The notes: generated by a model not told the origin, from the letters alone. Counted from the stretch's first letter, positions 48,201-59,270 are shown. The stretch is DNA of 64,000 bases from Ulva prolifera (GCA_023078555.1 CM041197.1:6717810-6781809); one strand, 5' to 3'. Translations and numbers: made by a program.

Positions 48201-50338
48201 TAGCCTTGTCCCCTTCCTTAGTGCCTATGTCTCGAGCACGGATGGCTTCCATCTGGGCCGAATTCCGGAGCCTTGCCTCTTCACGTGGCAACGATGAAGA
48301 TTTAATGTTGTAATGGTAGGGGACAGTGCGGCAGAGTATGCAACCGGCACTTCCTTTGCTTACTGTGGTGTCCCCTCTACAATGAAACCGGGAGTATGCC
48401 CCGAAGGTGCTGACAGCCTCGACTGAATCCATACACACTGCGCCAATAGTCAAGTCACATCGACACTCTAAACGACCCTTCCCGGTCATAGGGCAGTATA
48501 CCGCCCGGGTCTTGTATGGTCGGAGGATGCCCTCTTGCCCCCGCGGAAACAGAACACTGATCTGCAAACTAATCTGTACTCCATACCAGCGTATGATCAC
48601 TGAGGGGGTGCAGCCGAATCACACTTTGATGGCAATTTACACGGACCCCCGGGATGTGTTGCAAAGGGTCATCGGTATGCATGAGAGGCAGCGACAGGGT
48701 TGGAAGCCAGATAGGGTTCGCTGAAAAGCGGGAAAGATGCGTAGCGATTCAGGAACATACCCCGACATCAGGAAATGAAGCTTTCCGAATTGGTCTAAAA
48801 ATCGTCTGCCACACCGATTGTGTAGTTGCTGTTACTGCAGCAGAGATGTCATGAGTATCCAATAGAGGCCCCTTCTCTGGCCTGAACCTGTCTATATGGG
48901 CCTTGACAGACGGTATCAATCCTAGAACTTGGATCGTCCTAGCACGGTAAGAGGCGTCCACATTGAAGAGCGATAGACACACCGGGAACAGTGACCTGCA
49001 CAGTGCATCGACTCATGTGGACGTTAATGAATTGGCAGAATTGGGGCCGCGGACGAGGTTCAAGGCTGCAAGCAACCAAAGATCGGCCATCCGTACTTTG
49101 AGGACTTGTCAGACATCATACTCTTGTCATAAAACAGTCCCAACATGATGAGTGGGAGAATGGCGTCAATGAGTTTGACACCAGCGTTAGTGCGAGCGTC
49201 GGTCCGCTCCTGCAGCTGCAGACACATCAGCAAGGTAGCAGGTCATGACAGCCAATGAAATGCAAGTGTAACAGGGGACTCTGCCATTATGCAGCCCTTT
49301 ACAGAAACTGGAACATACCTGGTGAGCAGCGTGGGCATACGAGCCCTGCATTGGGTGTTCCACACGACCCTCGCTGGGGCTCCTACCCGGTGGCGGATCT
49401 GAGGGGGGGAAAGGAGCAAGAACCACGGTTGCAGGTGATGCATTGACAACGGCCAGCGCACATAGAATGACGTCTGCAAGGTCCCGCATGTACAGTGGCA
49501 AGGGCGGCAGGCCACGTAACACCTCCGATTCACTTTCGATTGGTACCTCGTGTCTACGGAAAGAGCAGTGGTACTCTGCAGCTTGTTTGTCCATGTACAC
49601 ATCATATCCGGCTGGGGTGCGAATGGACGATGTAAGAAGCGGGTTTGAGAGGCTTGCACCTTGTGCATGTGCCATTGCATTCAGGATCCTGGACCCCGTC
49701 AAAATGCGGGTCTTCTGCGCGTTGGTGAGCCCATGCAACATCAATGCCAGCACTGAATCGGCTCTGAGTACACCTGCGATGTTAATGGCCTCCAGCGGGC
49801 CTCCGGCGGGACAGTGCATGTTTGTTGCTGCCATGGCCCCGTCGCGGAGGAGCGTGGTGGGCAGGCACGAGGAATCGGCCCCCGGGTTTGTACCTGACAC
49901 ACCACTCCCTCCCGGGGCGTCCACCGGGACCGCGTCGGGACTGGAGGGGGGGCCCAGCATTAGCCCATCGCCAACAGTTGGATGCACTTGGGAATCCTGC
50001 CACCATTCGCCACGCACCCGGGGCGGGGACTGAGAAGAGGGCAACTGGAGTTCATCACCCCCTCCTAACCCCGCCCCGTAGGCTGTAGGGGACGCGGGGG
50101 CCTCAGTGGCAGCTGCTTGAACCTGGGCCAAACCCTCGTCACAGCCAACACCAACTCGGACACCATACTCACCGGATCCTTGCCTCCGACGCTTGTGCTC
50201 ACGCTCCTCGGCGGCATTTGCTTCTGCTTCTGCTTTCTGCCTCTTGATCTCTAATCTACAGCGATGCGAATGGCCACCCTTTGACGATTCGGTCTGTTTC
50301 TTAGGAATCGGTAAGCCACACCAAAGACATGACTGCAT
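45212..50338 (-). CDS. E2 gene B: long multi-exon zinc-finger-headed protein of unknown family
   Basis: Read on the minus strand. The first exon is 50338-49319 (an ATG ten codons upstream at 50368 is also possible), ending at a CAG/GTATGT donor. It begins MQSCLWCGLPIPKK and continues to GGHSHRC, a C-X2-C then HXHXC cluster that looks like a small zinc-binding module, followed by a charged helix (AEAEANAAEEREHKRRR). Further coding blocks on the same strand lie at about 49208-49100, 48990-48750, 48600-48180, 47807-47160, 47095-46790, 46720-46157 and 46150-45212, the last ending in an acidic tail (DIDDEDDDAG) at a stop. Splice sites after exon 1 were not all resolved, and the blocks might belong to more than one gene. 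A zinc-finger N-terminus on a very long protein fits a transposase, but no catalytic motif was recognised. Confidence 0.5.
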
Positions 50339-50368
50339 AGAGCCGGCAATACAGAGCAACAAAGACAA

Positions 50369-50996
50369 GATACCAGAATTTTACGCTAAATGTGTCGCCT
50401 GCGAATGGGTCATACAAATCCGCGACCACAAACCGTCACGGCCTGCTGCGGTACAGCGATGCACGTAAGCCAGACTGGGCAGTTGGTATGGCCCAGACTC
50501 GCTACAAATGAACTGCAATTTCATTGTGATTGCATTGCTCATTTTGGAACAAACATGTCAGAGCGTGGTAATTGCAACGTCATGCGGGCAGTGCTGTGTG
50601 CACTTCACGACACCGAGGCTGCCACTGCAATGCGTGTTGGGAGTACAGCCCACGCTCATGCCAGGGGTTAGCGCAAGGCAACTGTTGACTTTTGCAACAT
50701 AGCAGTTTCCCCACGAGCAGCGCCTGCATTCCGACACATACGCAAAGCCACCAAGGCAAACAGTCATGTCCACGTTGAATTCAAGCATTGCAGCATTCGA
50801 GCTGACAAAAGACAATGGTACACTGTACACCGATGCAGGCATCGAAGCACGCGATTTCTTGCAAGATCATTCAGTCGAAACCGCACCAGACGGCCAGGTC
50901 AGCCAATACCGGCTGCCTGTCAACATGTGTCCGTTGAATCATTGGAGGCGGTAACCACAGACACACTGCCACAGTGTTTACCACTGCTGACGGTCA
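50369..50996. promoter_or_regulatory. Divergent intergenic region between E2 genes B and C
   Basis: The 5' ends of gene B (minus) and gene C (plus) face away from each other across about 630 bp. No coding frame of quality was seen, so it probably acts as a shared bidirectional promoter region. No specific TATA or operator sequence can be claimed. Confidence 0.4.
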
Positions 50997-53149
50997 ATGT
51001 CTTGTATGCAGGAACCCTCTGGCAACTTACAGAATCACTGTGAGTTGTCACAGCCTGAGTCAACATCGGAGGATACGCCTGAACCTGATGACACCGGAGG
51101 GCACACTCCGGCGGCGTGCGATGTGTCCCTTGGTGCATATGGGATGGCATCCACGGACCGGGACCTGCCTAGGCAATTCAGTGAACCTAAGACGAGTTCA
51201 GGCAAGGGCAGCAAGCGCAAAACCGACACACGTCTGCCAGAATCCGTAAGGAGGATGGCGATGGCGGTGAAAGTTGAGCCACCTGCCATGTCCCAAGACC
51301 GTGCAGTACTCAAGGCGAAGTTAGCTCAGAGACGAGAAAAGAGCAAACCATCCACCAGAAGCTGCAAAGAGATATCCACCGTGAGGACAGAACTTGGTCT
51401 GCGCTCAAAAAAACGCGAGGATTGGGTGTCTCAGGCCCCTCTCCGACGAGTTGCTGCCGTGGTGGACGTTGAGAAAGTGTACAAGCAGCCGGTATGCTGC
51501 CAGCATGCCAAACTTTGAGCACTTGCGCAAAGCCACTTCACCCGGTCCTGGCCTGGCAGCTCCGGCCTGCCAGAGTCGGTGTGTGACACCCATAAATACC
51601 ATACAACAGGTAACAATCAGTGGCCAACAGGTGATATATAGTGCAGGTAACCGGCACGCCGCCCGCCTCGCCGCCTTTCAGGTTTTTCGTGACAGGTGTA
51701 CGGCATCCTCGTAAGGAGACCAAGGACAATGAACAGAACCAGCGCTGGATGACTCTAACAGAAGACGTCTACCTGGCGGACGTCCTCACCCTTGGAAATG
51801 GCGAGATGCTCTGCACTTCTGTTGTCACGTTTTTGATGGTGTTGGCAGTTGTGGGGGTGTGCAAGGAGCCCAGGCTGCCAGTGTGCGAAGGGGATCTCCC
51901 ATTCCCATATGCACTTCCAGGTTCAGCACTCACGGCAGCAGTGCTTCCTTCAGATGTAGGGGCTAGCATCCCCAATGCTACGCGACTAGCCAAGGTGCGC
52001 CATGCCGCCCGGGTGCTGCTTTGTCATTAGCGCACACCGTGTGACGCACCACTGAAACCTGAAGAAGCATTAGTAACTTCAGCAGCTACAATGTGCAGGT
52101 ACACAACTGCGACCCGACGTTTACGAACGGCGCTGGGGTCAACAAATGGTCTTTTCATGATAGATGCCCGATTTTGGACAGTGACATCTGGGCGTGCACT
52201 GTGCAGCCCATGAAGTGGTGGAAAAACGACCAAGACATTAACCCCAGCGCGGGAGGTGTGCATTGGATCCTCTGCACGTTTGTCAACATAAATCAGATCG
52301 ACTGGCGTGTAGAGGCCCCCAATACAGACATGGCCCGCATATTCGTGTTCGACTCCCTTACATCGGCGGTGTCCGAGGACGAGATGACATTAGTTGTACA
52401 AGCGTTCACTCAGTTCTTGTCAAAGGCTGCATGTGACCTGCACCAAACGAGCCCAGAGGTGGCTCGTAGGACCATTGCCGCCATCAAGTGGGACAGGGTG
52501 TGACTTTTGTCTCCATGACTGTATCTACCGATTCTGCAATCATGTGTTACATGATCATCCCATGTACTGGACCCAGCAATAGTAATGGTCGCCCCACAAG
52601 GCGTCTTGCATGTAGGTTTGTGTACCACAACAACCAGCTCTGCAATCTGAGCTGATAGATGAGGGCTCTGTGACGCCCGGCCTCAACACGTGCGGCATCA
52701 ACGCCCCCTACTTTTTCAAACGCTTCTTAGAAGGAGTCGTAGCAAATGTGAAGCGTCCACGCCAATCTAAGCGTCGCCCACCTCGTGTGCCAGCCGCTGC
52801 ATGTGTCACTCCTTTGACGTGGGTGCAAGGGCACATGGCGGGTCCCCTGTCCTCAGAATCCATGGAACAAGCACGCGGATCGGGAATGAGATACCTTCTT
52901 GAAGCTATCGACAAGCACACCGACAGCGGACCGGCGGGGCCAAGCGATCGAGATGTGAGCAGGCGACTGGACCAATTGTACCCGGAAAGCAGGTAAAACA
53001 CCCCTTCTCAGTGCTTCCCAGTGTGGGGTAGACCTTCTCTTAGGGTAGGTCGCTGTCACTGAGAAGTTTTAATGAATGACTGCCAATTCAGGTGGTACAA
53101 GAGGGGGGAGGTGGCACAACATCTGGAATGGGCACCGCAGCTGAAGTGA
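50997..53149 (+). CDS. E2 gene C: 558-aa protein with Ulp1/C48-type cysteine protease domain
   Basis: Exons 50997-51491, 51647-51994, 52099-52497, 52616-52992 and 53092-53149 join in one frame of 559 codons (donors GTATGC, GTGCGC, GTGTGA, GTAAAA; all acceptors AG). The N-terminal 165 residues are basic and probably disordered or nucleic-acid binding (SSGKGSKRK, KLAQRREKSKPSTRS). Exons 2-4 show the C48 pattern: a SLTEDVYLADVL-like helix (here MTLTEDVYLADVLTLGNG), GGVHWIL (His codon 52261), RIFVFDSL (Asp codon 52351), CVPQQ (Gln) and TCGINAPYFFKRF (Cys codon 52691). Members of this family remove SUMO or related modifiers, and copies are repeatedly captured by MULE, CACTA and KDZ transposons. 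A longer than usual insertion separates Gln and Cys. Proteolytic activity is plausible because His, Asp, Gln and Cys are all present. Confidence 0.75.
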
Positions 53150-53542
53150 GGACTAAAGCACTGGCATCGTCAGAGGTACAGGTGCATCGCAAGATCGTTG
53201 ATGAGGGATTAATCGAAAGGCATTGTACTGAGCCTGCTATCGTTGGGAGTCAATGGCCTGGTACATGCAGGGCAGCTGTATGAGGTGCCCTTTGAATTGA
53301 ATCAGAGGCGGCAATTCTGTTGAAGGGAGATCATGTTAAGTAATGATGCATCCCTGCTAGCACAGCTGCGTATTGCTTGCGAACGATTGTGTTGCGCTGA
53401 TCTCAAGGCGCCAATGTAGGGGACAATGAACCGATGTCTGTCAAGGTTATACATCCAAAGCAGTACTGAAAACTGAGACTCATGAACATGCCGTTTGTAT
53501 CCTGCGATGTGCTTCTGTTCTTACACGAGCCTATGGACTCCA
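53150..53542. other. Stretch downstream of E2 gene C without recognised gene
   Basis: Contains a 63-codon open frame (53092-53283) that competes with the last exon of gene C but lacks family resemblance. The phase of the upstream splice favours the short exon ending at 53149. Nothing else was seen. Confidence 0.35.
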
Positions 53543-54172
53543 GTTAGCGGAGGCCAGTTAGCGGCTGCATGTGATCACATCACTAACATCCACATGAGGG
53601 CTATCTCAGCACACCGACAGGCACGAGCACTGGCATCACCAGCCCAGCTGTATTCGTGGCCAGTTAGCGTGACAGCCCATTTGCAAAGAGGCTGGTGAAT
53701 AGTTTGATGTATCTCTGCTGGCCATAATACCAGTGGCTGCATGTGATCACATCACTGCCATCCACAGGAGGGCTATCTCAGCACACCGTCAGGCACGAGC
53801 ACTGGCATCACCAGCCCAGCTGAATTCGTGGCCAGTTAGAGTGACAACCCCTTTGCAAAGACACTGGTGAATAGTTTGATGTATCTCTGCTGGCCAGAAT
53901 ACCAGTGGCTGCATGTGATCACATCACTGCCATCCACAGGAGGGCTGTCTCAGCACACCGTCAGGCACGAGCACTTGCATCACCAGCCCAGCTGTACTCG
54001 TGGCCAGTTAGCGTGACAACCCCTTTGCAAAGAGGCTGGTAAATCGTGTGAAGCATCTCTGCTGGCCAGAATACCAGCGGCTGCATGTGATCACATCACT
54101 GACATCCACAGGAGGGCTATCTCAGCACACCGACAAGCACTTGCATCATCTGCACAGCCGTCCTCGTGTCCA
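53543..54172. repeat. 172-bp tandem repeat, about 3.6 copies, near E2 right end
   Basis: The landmark GGCTGCATGTGATCACATCAC occurs at 53563, 53735, 53907 and 54079, exactly 172 bp apart. Each unit holds the perfect 12-bp palindrome ATGTGATCACAT and a CAGTTAG/GGCCAG boundary. The period is half that of the 344-bp array in E1, but no sequence similarity between the two arrays was seen. Confidence 0.93.
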
Positions 54173-55044
54173 TCCGGGGTTTCCATAACCACATGGCCAG
54201 GGGGACTGATCTCCAAAGCGCCCGCAGTGGCACTCTCATTTAGTACGAAGAGCACAGGCATCACTTGCCGCAAGCAGTGTCGTAAGATGTCTGCAACTGT
54301 CCGTAGCCGTAGACGCTCGCGCCTGTGGTTCATACAGTTTCCAAAATCTCCATTGCAGATTGGTGAAGCATGATGTGCCCGAGCTTCCAAATGGCTATGC
54401 CGCAGCGATGGTTTGCCCTGCTCGTCCCTGAACACCGTTGCAGCCGTATTTTCCGATTTTCACATACATATAATTTGCGCTGTATAATCAGATCGTGGCG
54501 CGATCTGTGCGTGTGGGGCCTGTTCATAGACCAGATGCTCCAGTAGCCCGCTTCGCGATGGCGCATGATGAGCTCCGCTAGAGACAACACGTCATAAAAC
54601 TTTGAGTAAATTGGTAAACATGTTCATAGTAGGTTTAATTTTGTATCACTGACGGATTAGCTTCTAGCGGTGACACGCAGCCGTCCTAAGCTCTGCCCAA
54701 GTGTGTCCTCAGGCTGATTGACCTCCAGAAATGCCGCGAGTCTCCAGAGCCCAAGTTAAGCCTGAATGAAACCAAATATGTTCCCATGAAAGGATATACA
54801 CGCTTTGATCGCGCTGTTCGTGAGCATCGTAACAGCGCCGGCCGACCGAGTCATCCTCGAAGACAGGCACAGTGCAACTGCGTCCGTAGACCACAACGAA
54901 CCGGATAAAGCATATCATGCGTCAATATCATATTGAACATGGTCATTTCGGTTGAAATCACATCAAAAGGCGACTGTTTCTGCTCCGACCTGTCCGCCCT
55001 TGTCAGGCCCGCCCTTGTAACATGAGCCAGGACGTGTACAGACG
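54173..55044. promoter_or_regulatory. E2 right subterminal region and right TIR
   Basis: No coding frame was recognised. CGCCCTTGT occurs twice within 60 bp of the end (CTGTCCGCCCTTGTCAGG and CCCGCCCTTGTAAC), matching the motif of the left end in the same strand sense. The TIR GTACAGACG closes the element at 55036-55044. Confidence 0.6.
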
Positions 55045-55046
55045 TA

Positions 55047-58000
55047 CCGCTACCTGAATGAGAACACAGTAAAGAATACATACCCATTACCACGCATAGA
55101 TGCCTTGCTTGATAAATTGCAAGGCCAGAGATACTTTTCTGCATTGGATCTTGCTTCTGGATATCACCAGATCAGACTGGCCCCGACATCCCAGCCAAAA
55201 ACTGCATTCCGCACCCCTGATGGCCTGTACGAATGGACGGTGATGCCATTCGGTCTCACCAATGCACCGAGTGTTTTCCAACAAGCAATGCACGTGGTTT
55301 TGCGTGGACTGATTGGCAAGATTTGCCTTGCATACCTCGATGACATTATCATCATTTCCAGAACTGCTGAGGATCATGCCATCAATCTTGATCGTGTGTT
55401 GACTAGGCTGCATGAACACAACTTTTTCTGCAATGCTGTCAAATGCCAATTTGCCATGCAAGAAGTCAAATACTTGGGCCATATTGTTACAGCAGATACC
55501 GTGAAGCCAGACCCACACAAGGTTTCAGTGTTGCAACAATGGCCTGAGGCTGATTTAAAATCGTCCACCAATACCATCCGATCATTCTTGGGTCTTGCTG
55601 GCTATTTTCGCAGATTTATTCCGAAATTTCCCACCCTTGCTGCCCCACTCCTCGAGCGCATGAAAGCCAAAGGTAAGAGCGCATGGACTGAACAATGCAC
55701 TCGAGCATTCAATGACATCAAACATGCTCTGATCAATGCCACAGGCCTGCGTCATCCCAATCTCAACCAGCCCTTCCATGTATACACAGATGCCAGTGAT
55801 TATGCCTATGGAGCTGTCTTGATGCAAGACCATGAAGCAGCTCTGCATTGCATGGGTAGGCCGAAAAATGAATTCCTCTGAGGTCCACCATGCCACTTTT
55901 GAAAAAGAGCTGGGCGCCATTGTTTTTGCTGCACGCCAATGGCGTTGCTATCTGGAAAATGGCCACCCCGTGTATGTCCACTCTGACCATAATCCACTGA
56001 GATACTTGCAGACCCAGCAACGCTTGAATAACAAGCAAGCGCGTTGGGTAGAGACGCTGTCCCGCATCAACTGGCACATCATGTACGTGCCTGGTGACAA
56101 GAACGTGGTGGCCGATGCAGTGTCTCGTGCCACGCACCTGCCTTCCATGACAGTACAACTGCATGATGACCATCCCATTTCTTGTGCCTCTCGTGCGGGA
56201 AATGCCATTCCAGTGCAAGTTTCTTATGCATTTCCGGCCGTAAGTCTGACCACGGCTATAGCACGCAGATGCCACTCTTCCCCATCCCCGGATCCAAGCG
56301 GATACGAGCTTCCAATCGCCAGCACTGGATCAACGGCCATATCATCTGGCCAGTCGCCGATGAATCAGGCCATCCCATACCACCAGACGTTGCCAACAAT
56401 CTCTCCCCAGCCCTGCGACTACTCCTGGCTACGGGAGAAGTTCGATTCACCCCCGCCCGGCCTGTCCCCGCCCATGCCAGACCTGCGTTCCCAGTCGCAA
56501 TTTCCACCTCTGTCCCAGCCACAGGACCCACGGCGGCCCACGCAGCCGCCGCCATCAGTGATTTCCATCAGCTCGGGGTCCAGCCCCCGCATGGGCGAGC
56601 AGCTGGAGTCTCAGCGGTCCCCGGTGTTGATGCCAACGGGATCTCCGCCAGCGCTGCCACCGCCCCCATCCCCACTTCCCCGCCGGCCCATGCCAACGCC
56701 GACCCGCCGCCGTTCTCCGCGACCGCTCCTGGTTGCCTCCGCACCCCATCTCCAATGTCAGACATTGACTTCGCGCCTACAGCGGAGGAGGCCGAATTCC
56801 TCGGCCTCACCCCTCCACCAACAGCCCGCGCGTGAGGACGACGTAGCGACCGCGCAGCCGGATGCTTCCGCGGTGGACTGGGTCGACCAGGAGGACCTGG
56901 TGTGTGACGGCCGCGCAGTCGACGCACAGCGTGTGGGTACGCACTCACAAGCAGAGCTGCTTCTGAAACAATCCAACAAATACTTGACTCTAGATCTGCA
57001 CGCGGACGACTTCTGGCAGCGATTGCGTAGTGGCTATGCACATGATTCTGATTTTGCCGAGCCACCTGCATCATACCATTACGACCCTAAGCACCAGATT
57101 TATCTGCACAAGAACAAGATTGTTGTCCCTGATCATGATCACTTGCGCCGGCAAATTCTGTTGTGGCACCACGTACACCCCTGGCATGCACACATGGGTG
57201 TCTCTCGCACAGCATCATTGATCACAGACTCATTTTACTGGCCAGATATACACAAAGATGTCAAGAAATTTGTGTCACAATGCCATAGCTGTCAGACCAT
57301 GAAGTCCCCGTCGGAGCGGGAGGCAGTCATGTCCCCACTACCTGTACCTTCTGCATGCTGGCGTGTCGTGAGTGTAGACATGATCACGCAACTGCCTAAC
57401 TCCACGTCTGGTCACAATTGCATTGTTGTATTTGTTGATCAATTCAGCAAGATGGTAAGATTGATCCCCACAGTGTCTACTCTGAATGGTCCCGGATTCG
57501 CTGCATTGTTTTTCCAGCACATCTACCCCCATTATGGCCTGCCACTTGGCATTTGTAGTGACCGCGGTACGCAGTGGAACAATAAATTTTTCACATCCCT
57601 TTGTGATCACCTAGGCATTGCATTGCAGCTGACATTCTCCTACCATCCTAGAGCCAATGGGCAAGTTGAGCGTTACAATCGCGTTGTGGAAGAAGCTGTT
57701 CGGCATTTCATCGGTCCTGCACATGATGATTGGGATGCATTCCTGCCACATATCGAGTTCAGTATGAATAGCTCCAAGTCGGCAGCCACGGGCTGCACGC
57801 CGTTCTCTTTGAACCGTATCACTCCGCCGCTGTCTCCCACAGCCCTTGCGCTCAAATTGCCACAGCATCAGCAACCAGCTCCAGCTGTGATGCACCGCAT
57901 GTATTACTTCCTAGCAAAGCAAGCTCTGGTAGAGGCCAAGCAGTCAATGTAGTCGGATTTCAACAGGAAATCTGCTTGGCCAACCTTTTCTGTGGGTGAT

Positions 58001-58741
58001 TTGGTCCTGCTATCTATACGTAAGGTTGCTCTGCATCATCCATCTCTCCGAAAGAAGTTTACTCCGCGTTGGTTGGGTCCCTGTAAAATTCTGGAAGTAG
58101 TGGGCCGGGCCGCGGCCCGTATATCATTGCCGACCACGCTGCAGCGCCTAGGTCTACATGATGTCTTTCACTTCTCTGTGCTGAAACCTTACAATGAGTC
58201 CTTCGATGCTGCATGCGCCACCAGCCCTGAAGCTGCCAAGTCATCGGCCACTGTGGACACGACCACTTATGAAGTTGAATGTGTAGTCAATTACATGCAG
58301 TCGCGGCATCGCGATGACGACATCTCCATCGCGTGCCCTCACTACCTGGTGCGCTGGGTTGGCTACGATGCATCTCATGACTCTTGGTTACCAGTTGATG
58401 AGTTGTCCGGATGCCTGGAGAAAGTTGCCGATTATCTGTTCCACAATGCCTCCAGTACTCAGAGAGCGCACATGATTCATGAGTTTCCGCGTGAAGCGCG
58501 GCTACATCTGTCCCATATAGCAGCCAAGGCTGAATCCACCAGGCGTCCCGTCGCTGGGGGGAAGGTGCCCGCGGGTGGCAGCAACATCGACGATCCCAAA
58601 CGCAAACCGCGTAGACGTAGTTCTCGGTTGAGCGAATCCCATAAGGCAGCACTTTCCAGGGTCACCTACTGCAGTTATTGTGGTAGGATGCGGACTGAGT
58701 CCGCAAAGCGCATGTGCGCTAATGCTGCCCCCCCGCTGTGA
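55047..58741 (+). pseudogene. pol: Chromovirus pol, 3' part: RT, RNase H, integrase, chromodomain
   Basis: Resumes the split RT codon in frame: FSALDLASGYHQIRL, VMPFGLTNAPSVFQQ, then the catalytic CLAYLDDIIII (about 55327-55350) and the RNase H start FHVYTDASDYAYGAVLM. The frame shifts by one near 55840-55865; RNase H continues as VYVHSDHNPLRYL and VADAVSR. About 200 proline/alanine-rich codons follow, where a second frame change and return (about 56230 to 56835) seem to occur. Integrase has HHCC (WHHVHPWHAHMG...CHSCQ, about 57165-57300) and DDE: Asp 57377, Asp 57560, Glu 57668 with the usual 35-residue D-E gap. An in-frame TAG at 57950 interrupts the integrase C-terminus before VGDLVLLSIRK. 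The chromodomain (YLVRWVGYDASHDSWLPVDE, about 58266-58440) ends pol. Confidence 0.92.
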
Positions 58742-58868
58742 TGCTGAAGGGGACGCCTGGATGTAAGCAGACTGCCTCTGTGAGGCCGGGGATTTCCAGG
58801 CCATAGGTGATGTGAGGAGGGGGCTCCCGGGAGCAAGGCCAACCCCTGCCTAAATCTGATCCGCCAGG

Positions 58869-59270
58869 TTGCATGTCGCGGGGCACCAACCTGTTTTTCC
58901 ATCATGTGACTTCCATAAAACCCGACAGACCCAATTCCATCATCTGAACCCACCTATGTGTGCAGTTAGAAACTTGCCAGTCCCTGAGATCCCACAAGAT
59001 CCGACATCCCATTCCCTCGTCCAGCGTCGACGCTTTCTCCAGAACGTCCGCCAGTTGATGCTAGATGCCACTACAATGCCAGCGCTTGGAGACTACCACT
59101 CTCAGTACCTCACTGACCTCTGCCATGTCAGAAGAGTTACTCGCAGGCTGCATGATGCAGTCCTAGACCTAGATGAGGCCATGAGTGAAATGATAAACCG
59201 CTACTCAGGTCGTCAATTGTTGCCAGAGTATTTCCACGATCTCTGCGATGAGTTCCTTAGCCAGCTCTAG
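58869..59270 (+). CDS. Extra ORF between pol and 3' LTR, unknown function
   Basis: A 133-codon frame (an internal ATG at 58956 would give 104 codons) on the coding strand, downstream of the pol stop at 58739 and about 215 bp before the 3' LTR. The C-terminal two thirds look like a real helical protein: RRRFLQNVRQLMLDATTM, then a charged LHDAVLDLDEAMSEMINRY segment. No signal peptide or membrane segment is seen, so it is not envelope-like. It may be a chromovirus accessory product, possibly made from a spliced RNA (an AG acceptor, TGTGTGCAG, occurs at about 58965), or a chance frame. Confidence 0.45.
   Translation: MHVAGHQPVFPSCDFHKTRQTQFHHLNPPMCAVRNLPVPEIPQDPTSHSLVQRRRFLQNVRQLMLDATTMPALGDYHSQYLTDLCHVRRVTRRLHDAVLDLDEAMSEMINRYSGRQLLPEYFHDLCDEFLSQL

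Larger units (their letters stand above)
38642..55044. mobile_element. E2: 16.4-kb DNA transposon with 9-bp TIRs and three gene systems
   Basis: The split RT codon pair reads GTCGACTA before and TACCGCTACC after the insert, so TA (38640-38641 and 55045-55046) is duplicated or is the target. The ends are perfect inverted repeats CGTCTGTAC (38642-38650) and GTACAGACG (55036-55044). Because of local microhomology, duplications of 0, 2 (AC) or 3 (TAC) bp would also fit, but TA gives symmetrical ends. Inside are gene A (+, 40496-44233), gene B (-, about 45212-50338) and a Ulp1-like gene C (+, 50997-53149). Subterminal regions are dense in CGCCCTTA. No superfamily could be assigned: neither a DDE transposase nor a YR/integrase signature was recognised. 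Confidence 0.92.

Noticed and set aside
53092-53283. Separate 63-codon gene after the Ulp1 gene
   Set aside because: The phase of the upstream GTAAAA donor favours a short terminal exon (53092-53149) in another frame, ending naturally at TGA.
1763-54172. Common origin of the 344-bp (E1) and 172-bp (E2) repeats
   Set aside because: Periods are related two to one, but no shared sequence block was found by eye.
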